NCBI GenBank assembly: GCA_020809705.1
Contig: CP085830.1
Span: 1 to 64,000, forward strand
Direction of reading: 5' to 3'
DNA length: 64,000 bases
Origin: Calonectria ilicicola
Taxonomy: Eukaryota; Ascomycota; Sordariomycetes; Hypocreales; Nectriaceae
Numbering within the stretch: the stretch's first letter is position 1; the number at the start of each line of letters is the position of its first letter. Shown here piece by piece: positions 11,901-22,459 of the stretch. Made by a program: the position numbers and the translations under genes. Under the pieces are notes generated by a model that was given only the letters and a program-made list of their open reading frames with translations, made no database searches and was not told where the DNA came from.

Positions 11901-12295
11901 TGTAACGGTCTGGTCAATTCCCAACTTGATGAACCAATCAGAACGAAGGGTTTATTGTTGGCAGGATGGTTAGGCGCGTTATGGTAAATAGAGCAATGGA
12001 AGTGTTACGTTAGGTAATAGTCAATCGCAATTGAGGTAACCAAGTTGTATTGAAAGCTGGCTAGTATCGGCCATAAGGGCGGATTCTAACCTGTCTATAT
12101 ACTATTATCGTAGTAGGCGCTCACTGTGTTGGTTCTATCTAAGTATTGGTGATCGGATGGGTGATCACAGGGTGATCACCAACATTATGGGTGATCGCGA
12201 GTGAGCGCTTCCTTATTGGTTGGTGTGGGGCTATAGGGTAGGTAGGTGTTAGTTCTGCCGTCGTAGACCGCCTAGGCGTGTCATGGGTCATAACA
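11901..12295 (-). repeat. 3' LTR of the young chromovirus (395 bp)
   Basis: TGTAACGGTC...GTCATAACA on the plus strand. It contains four GGTGATC units between 12148 and 12195, two of them in a GGTGATCACC palindrome. On the plus strand it lies 96 bp before the antisense zinc-cluster gene and may drive it. Confidence 0.95.
12148..12195. promoter_or_regulatory. GGTGATC iterons in the LTR
   Basis: Four GGTGATC copies within about 48 bp (starts near 12148, 12159, 12170 and 12189), partly as GTGATCAC palindromes, repeated identically in the other LTR near 18652-18699. Dense short repeats of this kind in an LTR suggest protein-binding sites. The binding factor is not known from the sequence. Confidence 0.45.
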
Positions 12296-12300
12296 CGATG

Positions 12301-12310
12301 TCCCCCCTCT
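12301..12310 (-). other. Polypurine tract next to the 3' LTR
   Basis: Reads AGAGGGGGGA on the element's coding strand, a few bases before the LTR end at 12295. This is the usual position of the plus-strand primer of LTR retrotransposons. Confidence 0.6.
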
Positions 12311-12391
12311 GTTGGTCTTGTCCTCAAGGCCCGTTAGTTCGACCTTGTGTGTGAGTTTCCCCATTTTTAACCTTCAAAATATTTTCTAATT

Positions 12392-13012
12392 ATGCCTCGT
12401 GGTCCAGGTGATTCCAAACAGCGTCTTCGTGCCAAGGCCCGAGCTCAGCTTATTAACTCAACGGGTTTTGAAATCATGCCGTGTTCATTCTGTTCCTCTA
12501 AGGGTTTGCGATGCAAGATGTTGCCGGATTCTGGTGACCGTTGCGGCGAGTGCACTCGTCGTGGTAGGACCTGTGATGCTTCAGAGGCGTCTTTGGCTGC
12601 GTGTGCGTCATTTTATGGTGGTGAATGTGGTTGGTTGCTGACTTTGGTAGTAAACCGGATAAATCGGGAGTCCGATCGTTTGGATATAGAGGAAGAGGTC
12701 GCTGAGGAGGAGTTCCTTCGTGTACAAGCGGAGGCGCTTGCGGCTCAGGCCAAGGTTCAGGAATCCTTGAACCGTTTATCCCGTCTTCGTCGTCAGAAAC
12801 GTCAACTCAAGACGAAGGGTGTGGAGATGGTGCGTCGTGGGCTTTCTTCTTTGGATGAGTTGGAAGAGGCGGATCGGGTAGAGTCGGAAGCCGTTGTTCA
12901 GGCGCAGTCTTTAGGGGCAGTGGATGTTATCGATTGGAACGCTGTTGACCTCGATGGTTTGCTTGGCGTTGTGTCCTCAGGAACGCTTCCAGCAGCTTCG
13001 AGCAGTGCGTGA
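12392..13012 (+). CDS. Antisense retrotransposon-borne Zn2Cys6-like protein with coiled coil
   Basis: 206 residues, encoded opposite to gag-pol in the gap between pol and the 3' LTR; only the last 86 bp overlap the pol end, so it is not a shadow of pol. Cysteines at 31, 34, 41, 51, 54 and 61 give C-x2-C-x6-C-x9-C-x2-C-x6-C, the spacing of fungal binuclear zinc clusters, with basic residues around (CSSKGLRCK, CTRRGRTC). Residues about 95-140 are rich in E, L, R, Q and K and likely form a coiled coil. The tail is acidic. The corresponding segment exists, RIP-mutated, in the other copies. It is likely nuclear and DNA-binding; its target and role are unknown. The frame is intact while pol beside it is broken. 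Confidence 0.8.
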   Translation: MPRGPGDSKQRLRAKARAQLINSTGFEIMPCSFCSSKGLRCKMLPDSGDRCGECTRRGRTCDASEASLAACASFYGGECGWLLTLVVNRINRESDRLDIEEEVAEEEFLRVQAEALAAQAKVQESLNRLSRLRRQKRQLKTKGVEMVRRGLSSLDELEEADRVESEAVVQAQSLGAVDVIDWNAVDLDGLLGVVSSGTLPAASSSA

Positions 13013-16000
13013 GATGTTTCGCGGGTTCCCATGTTGTTTCTTTATAGCCTTTCCATTTAATTTCAAATTTCCCGTCTTCTTCTCTCCTTTGTAGGATTTT
13101 TTCGACTTCCCACTGATCTTCTGGGTTTTCTATTTGTGGTTTGTAGCTGGGTCCTGTATTGACTTGGATGCCGTCACCGGGTTCTAGCAGTGAAATGTGG
13201 AAGATAGGGTGCACTTTAATGTTGTCTGGGAGGTCGAGTTCATAGTTGTTTTCTGATATTTTTCTTTTAATGGGGTATGGTCCAATCTGCGTGAAGTCGA
13301 TTTTTTTGTTTTGTCTTTTTGTTGCAAGATTTTTTGTTGCTAGGTAGACCATGTCTCCCTCCGAAAAGGTTGGTCCCTTCAGCCTTTTGAGGTTGTAATG
13401 TCTCTTCATGATGTTACGGACGAACTCAAGTTCTGTCTTCATTTCTTCATGTAATTTTCTTAGATCATCTGACTTGATCATAGCTTTTGCTTGGATTGTG
13501 CCTTCTAAGGGGCTCGGTAAGCATCTGGTGTGAAGCCAAAATTGGCTTTTGCTGGTGTTGTCTTAATGCTGTGATTGTAGGATGTGTTATGTGCTAGCTG
13601 TGCGATAGGTAACTTTTCTACCCAGTCGGTTTGTTCGTAGTTAATGTAGCATCGTAGATATTGCTCAATTTCCTGGTTTTGGCGTTCGGTTTGTCCGTCT
13701 GTTTGGGGGTGGAAAGCTGTGCTTAGCTTGTGGTTTAACCCCATTAAGGACATCAGGCTTTGCCAAAACTTAGATGCAAATGGTTGTCCTCTATCCGATA
13801 TGATTTCGGTTGGTAGGCCGTGTATAGCGACTATATGTCGAAAGAAAAGGTAGGCGAATTGTTCTTCTTTTGTTGCTTTATTATATGGGAGATAATATGC
13901 TGCTTTCGTGAAGCGATCAACAATAACGAAAATACTATCATAGTATACTCCTGTAGCAGGGTCTGCTGACAAGGGAGGTTGGTAATAAAGTCCATTGTGA
14001 TTGAGTCCCATGGTCGTTGTGCGACAGGGGATGGTTGCAATAATCCGTATGGTTTGTGTCTTGGTTTTTTGGAGTGTCGACATAGGCTGCATTCCTTACA
14101 TACTTGTTCAACTTTCTTTTTCATCTTACTAAAGGAAAATGTCTGTTTGACTCGTTCAAGGGTTTTGTTGATGCCTTTGTGGCCATGCAAGGGGTGTTCG
14201 TGAATGTCCCTTATTAACTCCATTTGGTGTTCTTCTGGCACTTGTAGGTAGTCCGTTTTTCTTCTTCTGGAAGTGCTAGATTGTATTCTTCGATTTTCCT
14301 TAGTAGTGGATTGCCCTGTTCCACTCGTTGTGTGGGTATTTCCGCAGTAGTGGTTCTGGTTGCACGCGGCAATCCTCCTATTCTCATAGCGGCGATTATT
14401 TTCTTTGTTTCTATTGTCATTCCACTGATTGGGGCTTGTTCTAGTCCTCCGTTGGTGTTGTAGATCAATAGTTTTTCTTGTGTTTTTGGTTTTTCTGTGT
14501 TGTAGTCAGGTCGGCGGCTGATCGCATCGGCGCGGCCATTCTCAGTTCCTTTAACATGAACGATTTGATAGTCGAATTCGGATAGGTATTCTGCATATCG
14601 TAGTTGCCTTCCACTGAGTTTTTGAGTGGTTGCGAAGTAGGCAATGTTTTTATGGTCGGTGTATACTGTGATTTTGTGGTTGCTTCCTAAAAGGTATTGT
14701 CGGAATTCTTTGAAAGCGTTGACAATAGCAAGGAATTCTTTATCGTAGATGGGGTAGTTTAGCTCAGGGCCATGTAGCTTATGCGAGTAGAATGCTATAG
14801 GATGTAGGTTTCCTTGTTCATCTCGTTGTCCGATCTGGGCCCCTAGGGCGAAGTCCGATGCATCGGTTTCTAGCTCTATAGGCTTATCAGGGTCGAACAT
14901 TGCAAGGATGGGTTCTTCTAAAATAGCATTTTTTATGGCTTCGAATGATTGTTGTGCTTTATTTCCCCATCGAAAGGTAATTCCTTTCTTAGTTAGTTCT
15001 GTCATGCCTGAGGCGATTTTACTAAATCCCTTAATGAATCTTCGGTAATAGTTAGCAAATCCGAGGAAGGCTTGTACTTCCTTCACATTAGTAGGTTCCT
15101 TCCAATCTTTTACTGCAGCAACTTTCTTTGGGTCCATGCGAATTTCGTTAGGGCTGATAATGTGTCCTAGAAATTCTACTTCTTGAGTGTGGAACTTGCT
15201 TTTTCTGGTTCAACCAGGAGTTTGGCGTCTTGGAGGGCTTTTAAGACCTTATGAACGTGTTCTTCATGTTCTTCCTCGTTTTTGGAGAAGATGAGGATAT
15301 CGTCCAGGTAGCAGACAACAAAGATATCTAAGTGTTCTCGTAATACATTGGTTATCATTCGCTGAAATGATGCCGGTGCATTTGTGAGTCCAAAAGGCAT
15401 AACTAGGTATTCAAACAGTCCAAACTTAGTTCGGAAAGCGGTTTTCCATTCATGTCCTTCTTTAATGCGAATAAGATTGTATGCTCCTTTAAGATCCAGT
15501 GCAGTAAAGATGTTGGCTCCATGAAGGCGATCCTTCATTTCATTAATCAATGGTAGTGGAGTGCGATCTTTAATGGTGATATCGTTGAGCTGTCGGTAGT
15601 CCACGACGAGGCGTAGCTTCCCGTTTTTCTTAGGCACAAACATGACAGGGTAACCAGCTTCGGAGTTTGAAATACGGATATATCCCTTTTTGAGCATATC
15701 TTGGATGTATTCCTTCAGGGTATCAAGCTCGATTTGGTTGAGATTATAAATAGGGTAAAATCGGGTGTTGGATCCGTCTTTAAGGACGATTTCGTGATCC
15801 CACTGGCTAAACTCAGGTAGTCCAGTGTCTAGTTCTTCTGCGAAGAGCTTTTCATAGATTCGGTACTGTGGGGGTACATTGTGCAGTCTGTCTGTTTCTG
15901 CTTCAGCCTTCATTTCTTTGAGGCTTTTATCGATTTGTTGGAACTGTGTTCTAAGGCAGGCGATCGTTCGTTGTCTTTGCCTTTTCTGACCGTTCTTGTG

Positions 16001-16569
16001 TTTATGTTTTGTTCCTTTGGGTGGCGAAGATTCTCCTTCGCTCATGTCTCCTGCTTGGTCAGGGCTAGGAGTTCGAGATCTCTCATCGTGTTTTATGGAA
16101 ATATCGCTGGCTGCATCATACTCCTCGGGTATTTGCACCTGGCCAGTACGCCAGCAGATATTAGGGTTGTATCGGTATAACCATGGGTACCCTAAAACTA
16201 GGTCGTGTTGTCCGATATCAACAATATCGAAGGTTATTCCTTGGTTCTTTCCTTCAACGAAGACTTTCAGGTGATCAATCTTTTTGTCTATAATACCGTT
16301 GTTATATCCAAAGGGTGTTCCTTCTATATTGATGATTTCGTACGGGTCGACTTTCGTTGTCCATGGTAGCTGAAGTTCGTTAACTACTCGAGGATTCACG
16401 TAGTTTCGCTCAGCTCCGCTATCCACCATAGCGTTACACCACTTCCTTTAATCCTTACTTCTATTTCTAATCGTCGTCGGGGTTGCTCTTTAGTTGTAGA
16501 GTATAGAGCTTTTTAGGGAGTTCTTTCGGTAACTCCGGGGTCGTTGCCCTAGCCGCTCCTGCTGCTCTT
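12927..16569 (-). pseudogene. pol: pol polyprotein (protease-RT-RNase H-integrase-chromodomain), broken by six one-base losses
   Basis: Domains in order: aspartic protease (MVDSGAERNYV, about 16420), reverse transcriptase (CYLDDILIFS, about 15310), RNase H (TDASDFALG, about 14880; TDHKN about 14660), integrase zinc finger (about 14200-14090), integrase core with DRFTK and HPQTDGQTERQN (about 13950-13680), and a C-terminal chromodomain (WEVEKIL...FEIKWKGY, about 13120-13060). The frame is lost at 16510-16514 (T5), 16445-16446 (CC), 15200-15204 (T5), 14256-14260 (T5), 13973-13975 (GGG) and 13509-13512 (GGGG). In each case one more base restores the conserved protein, and the older copies I compared mostly keep that base. 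Pol is in the +1 frame relative to gag and overlaps its end, as in frameshifting Ty3 elements. Either a dead copy or uncorrected homopolymer errors. Confidence 0.9.
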
Positions 16570-18351
16570 CTACAGGGGGCTCCGCTCGTTTTTTGGTTTT
16601 GTTCGGTGCCAGGCCATTGCTTTATCTATCATGTGGATATCGCATTTGGGGTCTTGACATTCATTCCAGGGCAGCTCGCTGCAATCGGGGAACTCAGGCT
16701 CACCTGGTTCCAACATAGTGAACTGGTAGTGGGGGTTTCTTCCCGTTACTTCGTGTCGGTCGAAGTGTCTCCCATAGGCGCGGTGGATGACCACGTCTTC
16801 TACCCTAATGGGAAAGCATGCTGCATGCTGCTTTTGTTCCATGTGTTGGAGGCAGTCGTGGTCGTAGCAGCTTACCCATGAGATGTTCTTATGTTCTTCG
16901 TGTACCGTGTTTAGTCTAGGGTCATCCTCCTTATGTTGGATAGGTCGGGGGTCGCGGTTTCCTGGTTGCCATTCGCTTCGCGCAAGTAGGAAGACTTTGT
17001 CTCCGTCCCACGAGGGTTCCCTGACTTGTTGGGCCATTCTTTTAATACTAGTTGTCCATTTCCTGTTTCCATTTTCGTCATAAGTGCAGGTATCCCACCA
17101 TGCTGGTGCTTTGTCGGTATACACATCTAGGATGGATGCAGGGATTCCTATCTTCTTGGCTCGTTCCAACCATTCGTGGGGAAGGCAGGACTGGCCTTCT
17201 TGTCGGGTTGACCATGCTTTTCGGATGGCTTCATCGATTTCTTGTTGCGGAGTGAGTTTTACCTTGCGCAACTCATGGTTTTCCGTACATTGCTTAACTA
17301 TGGTGGTTGGTTCATGTTTCTTAATGACAGCAAGAACAACTTTTCCTGTGGTATCCTCTTTTCCTTCTGGTACCGGGGTCCATTGAGTTTTCATAGTGTT
17401 GAGTTGTTTCTGTCCTTCTGGTATGGGTTTGAACTGATTTCCTGTTTTCGGGGAGCGGCATTCGAAGGATTTATGTCCTTTTTTCCCGCAGTTGAAGCAG
17501 GTAATCTTACTTTTGTCATACCCCTGGGTGGCGCCGAGTTCCATTGGCCCTGAATGAGTCCCGTGTGCGGTGCTTTGTTGCTTATTCTGGGTTTTTCCTT
17601 TATTCGGGATATATGGGTTTTTGTTATCTCGGGCGCGTTCCTTGCGTCGGTTAAATTGTCTTTCGTCGATCTTGACAGCACTTTTGATATACTCCGAGAG
17701 TTTTTCTGGCCGGTCTTCTTTATAGATTTCGTCCTTGACTTCGCCCTTCAGGCCTCTATAGTAGAGTTCCATTAGTGCGTCGTCATCCCAGGCTGTTCGT
17801 GCTGCAATCCTTTTGAACTCGGCCGAATACTGGCTGCAGGATTTTGTTTGTTTAAGTTCGTATAACTGGTTTACAGCTTGTTGTTCCATATCGATCGTGC
17901 CGAAATTGTCTTTAATAGCGGTTTCGAAATGTTCCCAGTCTCTGAAGATCTCTCGGGTCTCTTCATTTTGGTCGGCGTCGTCCTCGTTTTCCAGATAGTC
18001 TCTCATGATGGGTTCAAACCATACTCCTGCGTCTCCTTGGAGGAGGGTTTTGGTGTATAGTACCTGGGCTTCGGGGGTTGCAAGTCGCGTTGGGAAAAAG
18101 CGGAAGTATCCCTTCATTCGGGTGAGGAAGGGGACTACATCGGCAGCCTTTCCTAGGAAGGGCTCTGGGACCGGGGGTCTCAGAATTTCACCAATGTCTT
18201 TACCCTTGTTTCCTTCAACCGTGGTGGTTCCGGCTTTTTCTGCTTTAAGTTGTGCTTGTGCATCTGCGAGTTTCTTCTTAACCTGCTGCAGTTCCGTAGT
18301 CAACTCGGCGTTGCTAGGAGGAGCAGTGGCGGCGGGGTTCTTTCCGGACAT
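16570..18351 (-). CDS. gag: gag polyprotein with CCHC zinc knuckle
   Basis: 593 residues in one uninterrupted frame. An N-terminal coiled coil (about 15-45) is followed by a capsid-like retrotransposon gag region (about 60-235, including DWEHFETAIKDNFG and YELKQTKSCSQYSAEF) and a zinc knuckle at 285-298 (CFNCGKKGHKSFEC, C-x2-C-x4-H-x4-C). The long C-terminal extension (about 300-593) has His/Cys-rich and Trp-rich parts and is larger than in many Gypsy gags. It packages element RNA in virus-like particles. Start at the ATG just inside the 5' LTR. Pol follows in the +1 frame. Confidence 0.93.
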   Translation of the reverse strand: MSGKNPAATAPPSNAELTTELQQVKKKLADAQAQLKAEKAGTTTVEGNKGKDIGEILRPPVPEPFLGKAADVVPFLTRMKGYFRFFPTRLATPEAQVLYTKTLLQGDAGVWFEPIMRDYLENEDDADQNEETREIFRDWEHFETAIKDNFGTIDMEQQAVNQLYELKQTKSCSQYSAEFKRIAARTAWDDDALMELYYRGLKGEVKDEIYKEDRPEKLSEYIKSAVKIDERQFNRRKERARDNKNPYIPNKGKTQNKQQSTAHGTHSGPMELGATQGYDKSKITCFNCGKKGHKSFECRSPKTGNQFKPIPEGQKQLNTMKTQWTPVPEGKEDTTGKVVLAVIKKHEPTTIVKQCTENHELRKVKLTPQQEIDEAIRKAWSTRQEGQSCLPHEWLERAKKIGIPASILDVYTDKAPAWWDTCTYDENGNRKWTTSIKRMAQQVREPSWDGDKVFLLARSEWQPGNRDPRPIQHKEDDPRLNTVHEEHKNISWVSCYDHDCLQHMEQKQHAACFPIRVEDVVIHRAYGRHFDRHEVTGRNPHYQFTMLEPGEPEFPDCSELPWNECQDPKCDIHMIDKAMAWHRTKPKNERSPL

Positions 18352-18404
18352 TGTTATTGCTCAATTGTTGACGCGGGTAACCAACTGAACAAGAGCTTTC
18401 AACG

Positions 18405-18799
18405 TGTAACGGTCTGGTCAATTCCCAACTTGATGAACCAATCAGAACGAAGGGTTTATTGTTGGCAGGATGGTTAGGCGCGTTATGGTAAATAGAGCAA
18501 TGGAAGTGTTACGTTAGGTAATAGTCAATCGCAATTGAGGTAACCAAGTTGTATTGAAAGCTGGCTAGTATCGGCCATAAGGGCGGATTCTAACCTGTCT
18601 ATATACTATTATCGTAGTAGGCGCTCACTGTGTTGGTTCTATCTAAGTATTGGTGATCGGATGGGTGATCACAGGGTGATCACCAACATTATGGGTGATC
18701 GCGAGTGAGCGCTTCCTTATTGGTTGGTGTGGGGCTATAGGGTAGGTAGGTGTTAGTTCTGCCGTCGTAGACCGCCTAGGCGTGTCATGGGTCATAACA
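18405..18799 (-). repeat. 5' LTR of the young chromovirus (395 bp)
   Basis: Indistinguishable by eye from 11901-12295. Bounded by TG...CA; the next bases (cctatacttat) belong to an old element in the opposite orientation. Confidence 0.95.
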
Positions 18800-19657
18800 C
18801 CTATACTTATTATATTTAATCTAGAATGATTAATTGAGTTAGAAATAGACTCCTTAGACTTTACTTTAAAAGCCTAGATTGGATAAAAGGATAATAATAA
18901 CTAATTATACTTAATTGCATTTTATTTATATAAATTTAATAATATAAAACTTAATTACCTTATATATAATAAAGAATTCCTTATAATAATTAATACCTTT
19001 AAAGAATTTTATTATTACTTAAAGGAAAGTATAAAATTATAATATATACAGACTATAAAAACATCTCTTACTTTATAATAATTTAAAAGCTTAATAAAAG
19101 ATAACTCTAATATATCAAATACCTTTCTAAATTCAATTACCAAATTATCTATATTTAAAAAATAAAGAACAATCAAGCTAATACTATTAACCACCGCCCC
19201 AACTATTATAAAAAGAAGCCCTAAACCAAGGAATAATTATTCTAACTATCCCCTAAAAGAGCCTATAAATAAGTACCTATTAGTAAAATAATAATTAAAA
19301 TAAAGAAACTTATTGCTATTATCTAAGTAGAAGGATACCTAAGAATAAGGCGTACTAGCAAAGTAGAAATACCTTTATAGTAAGTAGAATAAGGAAATCT
19401 ATTACTATAGAAAATTAAGAAATATAATCTTAATCTTTTTAAGGAAAAATGTATAAATTTACTTTAAATATTTAAGAAATATTAGATAGACCTTCTTAAA
19501 GAAATCTACAAACACCCTTTATATAGACATAAAGAAATCAATAAAACCTTTAAACATATTAAATAGATATTTTCCTTTAGTAAAATAAAGAAAAAAGTAG
19601 AGATAATATATAAAAAGTATAATCTCTACTAATACTCAAAGAAACCTAGGTATAAAC
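18800..19657 (+). mobile_element. RIP-mutated chromovirus copy 4, first piece (RNase H to integrase zinc finger)
   Basis: Plus-strand equivalent of the pol section from RNase H to just past the integrase zinc finger, A+T-saturated. It is interrupted at 19657 by another element. The same pol resumes at 32242 after the duplicated target taaac, so the two pieces were once one element. The 5' part is lost at the junction with the young element. Confidence 0.85.
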
Positions 19658-20054
19658 TGTTATGACCCATGACACGCCTGGGCGGTCAAACAAGGCAGAA
19701 ACGATGCTCACCTACCCTATAGCCCCACACCAACCAATAAGAAAAGCATTTACAAGCAATCACTTATAGCATTAATAATCACCCTATAATTACCACCTTA
19801 ATTACCAATATATTAAATAGAACTAATATAATAAGCATTTACTAAGTAATAGTATATAAATAGATTAGAATCCGCCCTTATAGCTAATATTAACTAGCTT
19901 TTAATATAATTTGATTACTTTAATTGCAATTGACTATTACTTAATATAATACTTCTATTATCTTATTTTATTATAATATACCTAACCATCCTGTTAATAA
20001 TAAATCCTTTGTTTTGATTAGTTTATTAAGTTAGGAATTGACCAGACCGTTACA
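19658..20054 (+). repeat. 5' LTR of copy 3 (type I)
   Basis: Starts TGTTATGACCCATGACACGC and ends accagaccgttaca. The outer part is nearly unmutated and the middle is strongly RIP-mutated. Confidence 0.9.
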
Positions 20055-22060
20055 TCTACCTTCCCTATAAATAATTAGAATAAGCTAAGAAGATAAAAAT
20101 CCCTACATTTATTCTAGATATATATACTAATAAAGCACCAGTATAGTAGGATATTTATACTTATAATAAAAATGGAAATAGGAAATAGATAATTAATATT
20201 AAAAAAATAGCCTAATAAATCAAGAAACTTTTATAAAATAGAAATAAAGTCTTCCTACTTATATAAAGTAAATAATAACTAAGAAATCATAACCCTAATT
20301 TATTTAATATAAGAAGAATAATTCTAAACTAAATATAATATATAAAAAATATAAGAATATCTTATAAATAAACTATTATAATTATAATTACCTTTAATAT
20401 ATAAAATAAAAATAATATATAATATATTTTCCTATTAAAATAGAAAATATAATTATCTACTATACTTATAGAAAATACTTTAATTAATATAAAGTAATAG
20501 AAAGAAACCCTTACTATTAGTTTATTATATTAAAACCAAGTAAATCTAAGTTCTCTAATTATAATAAACTATTCTAAAATAAATATTAAGATCTTAAATA
20601 TAATATCTATATAATAAATAAAATAATAGCCTAATATCAAACTAAACTAAAAAACAAATAAAGCCCCTTATAGAAGAGTAGTAGAAGCAGCTAAAGCAAT
20701 AATCTCTAAAGTTATTAAAAGAACTCTCTAAAAAAGCTCTATACTTTATAATTAAAAAGTAATCTTAATAATAATTAGAAGTAAAAGTAAAAATTAAAAG
20801 AAAATAATATAATACTATAGTAAATAATAAAGTTAAATAAAACTATATTAATTCTTAAATAATTAACCAACTTTAGCTACTATAGATAATAAAAGTTAAT
20901 CTATATAAAATTATTAATATAAAAAGAACCTCTTTTAACTACAATAATAGTATTATAAATAAAAAAATTAATCACCTAAAAGTCTTTATTAAAAAAAAAC
21001 TAAAAAATAATCTTTAATATTATTAATATTAAATAATATAATTTAATTTTAGGGTACCTATAGTTATACTAATATAACCTTAATATCTACTAATATATTA
21101 ACTAGATATAAATATCTAAGGAGTATAATATAACTAGTAATATTTTTATAAAATATAATAAAAGATCTTAAACTTCTAATCCTAATTAAATAGAAGATAT
21201 AAGTAAAGGAGAATCTTTATTATCTAAAAGAATAAAATATAAATATAAAAATAATTAAAAAAAATAAAAATAATAAATAATTATTTACTTTAGAATATAA
21301 TTTTAATAAATTAATAAAAGCTTTAAAAAAATAAAGGCTAAAATAGAAATAAATAGATTATATAATATACTTTTATAATACTAAATTTATAAAAAGCTTT
21401 TTATAAAAGAATTAAATATTAGATTATTTAAGTTTAATTAGTAGGATTATAAAATTATTTTTAAAGATAAATCTAATATCTAATTTTACCTTATTTATAA
21501 TCTTAATTAAATTAAGCTTAATATCTTAAAGAAATATATCTAAGATATATTTAAAAAAAGATATATTTATATTTTAAATTTTAAAATTAATTATTTTATT
21601 ATATTTATATTTAAGAGAAATAAAAAGCTATATCTTATTATAGATTATTAATAGCTTAATAATATTATTATTAAAAATTATATTTTATTATTATTAATTA
21701 ATAAAATAAAAGATTATTTTTATAAAGCTAATATCTTTATTATATTAAATCTTAAAGAAATATATAATCTTATTTATATTAAAGAAGGATATAAATAAAA
21801 AACTACTTTCTAAATAAAGTTTAGATTATTTAAATATTTAGTTATATCTTTTAAACTTATAAATATACTAATATTATTCTAATAAATAATAATTAATATA
21901 TTATAAGAATATTTAAATATCTTTATTATCTACTATTTAAATAATATTCTTATTTTTTTAAAAATAAAAAAGAATATAAGAAATATATTTATAAGATCTT
22001 AAAAGCCCTCTAAAATACCAAACTCTTAGTTAAATTAGAAAAAAGCAAGTTCTATATTTA

Positions 22061-22459
22061 TATAACAATCTGGTTAATTCCCAACTTAATAAACCAATCA
22101 AAATAAAGGGTTTATTATTAGTAGGATAATTAGGTATATTATAGTAAATAAAGTAATGGAAATATTATATTAAGTAATATTTAATTATAATTAAAATAAT
22201 TAAGTTATATTAAAAGTTAATTAATTCCCTTCCTTATAATAAGATTTAATCTATCTACATACTACTATATCTAAGGTTCTATTATTATAATAGTTAAATA
22301 GAGTTAGTTTAATAATATTTATTATAATCTTTAGTAATATTAAATAGAAGCTATTTAACTTTGCTTTTATTAGTTAGTTATATAGGTCTAGGGTAGTTTT
22401 ATTATAATTGGTTAGGGTTCTGTCTGTGGTCACTGCCTTTGGGTATTTAGGTTATAATA
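22061..22459 (-). repeat. 3' LTR of copy 2 (type II)
   Basis: The first about 200 bp follow the type I LTR; the rest (ctaaggttctattatt...ggtcactgcctttgggt) is unrelated to type I until the final gttataata. Confidence 0.88.

Larger units (their letters stand above)
11901..18799 (-). mobile_element. Young, nearly unmutated Ty3/Gypsy chromovirus (6.9 kb)
   Basis: LTRs at 11901-12295 and 18405-18799 start TG and end CA and look identical by eye, so insertion was recent and RIP has not acted. Transcribed on the minus strand: gag (18351-16570), then pol (protease, RT, RNase H, integrase, chromodomain) down to 12927. A polypurine tract lies next to the 3' LTR at 12301-12310. An extra gene sits antisense between pol and the 3' LTR. 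No target duplication is seen: the left flank ends tatat and the right flank starts cctat. The flanks belong to two different old elements in opposite orientation. Confidence 0.95.

Noticed and set aside
12927..16569. Reading the six pol frameshifts as programmed frameshifting
   Set aside because: They lie inside conserved domains at many places and the older copies compared mostly keep the missing base; only the gag-pol +1 overlap fits programmed shifting.
16606..18477. Many plus-strand frames opposite gag
   Set aside because: They mirror the long intact gag frame, have no domain, and are not maintained in the other copies.
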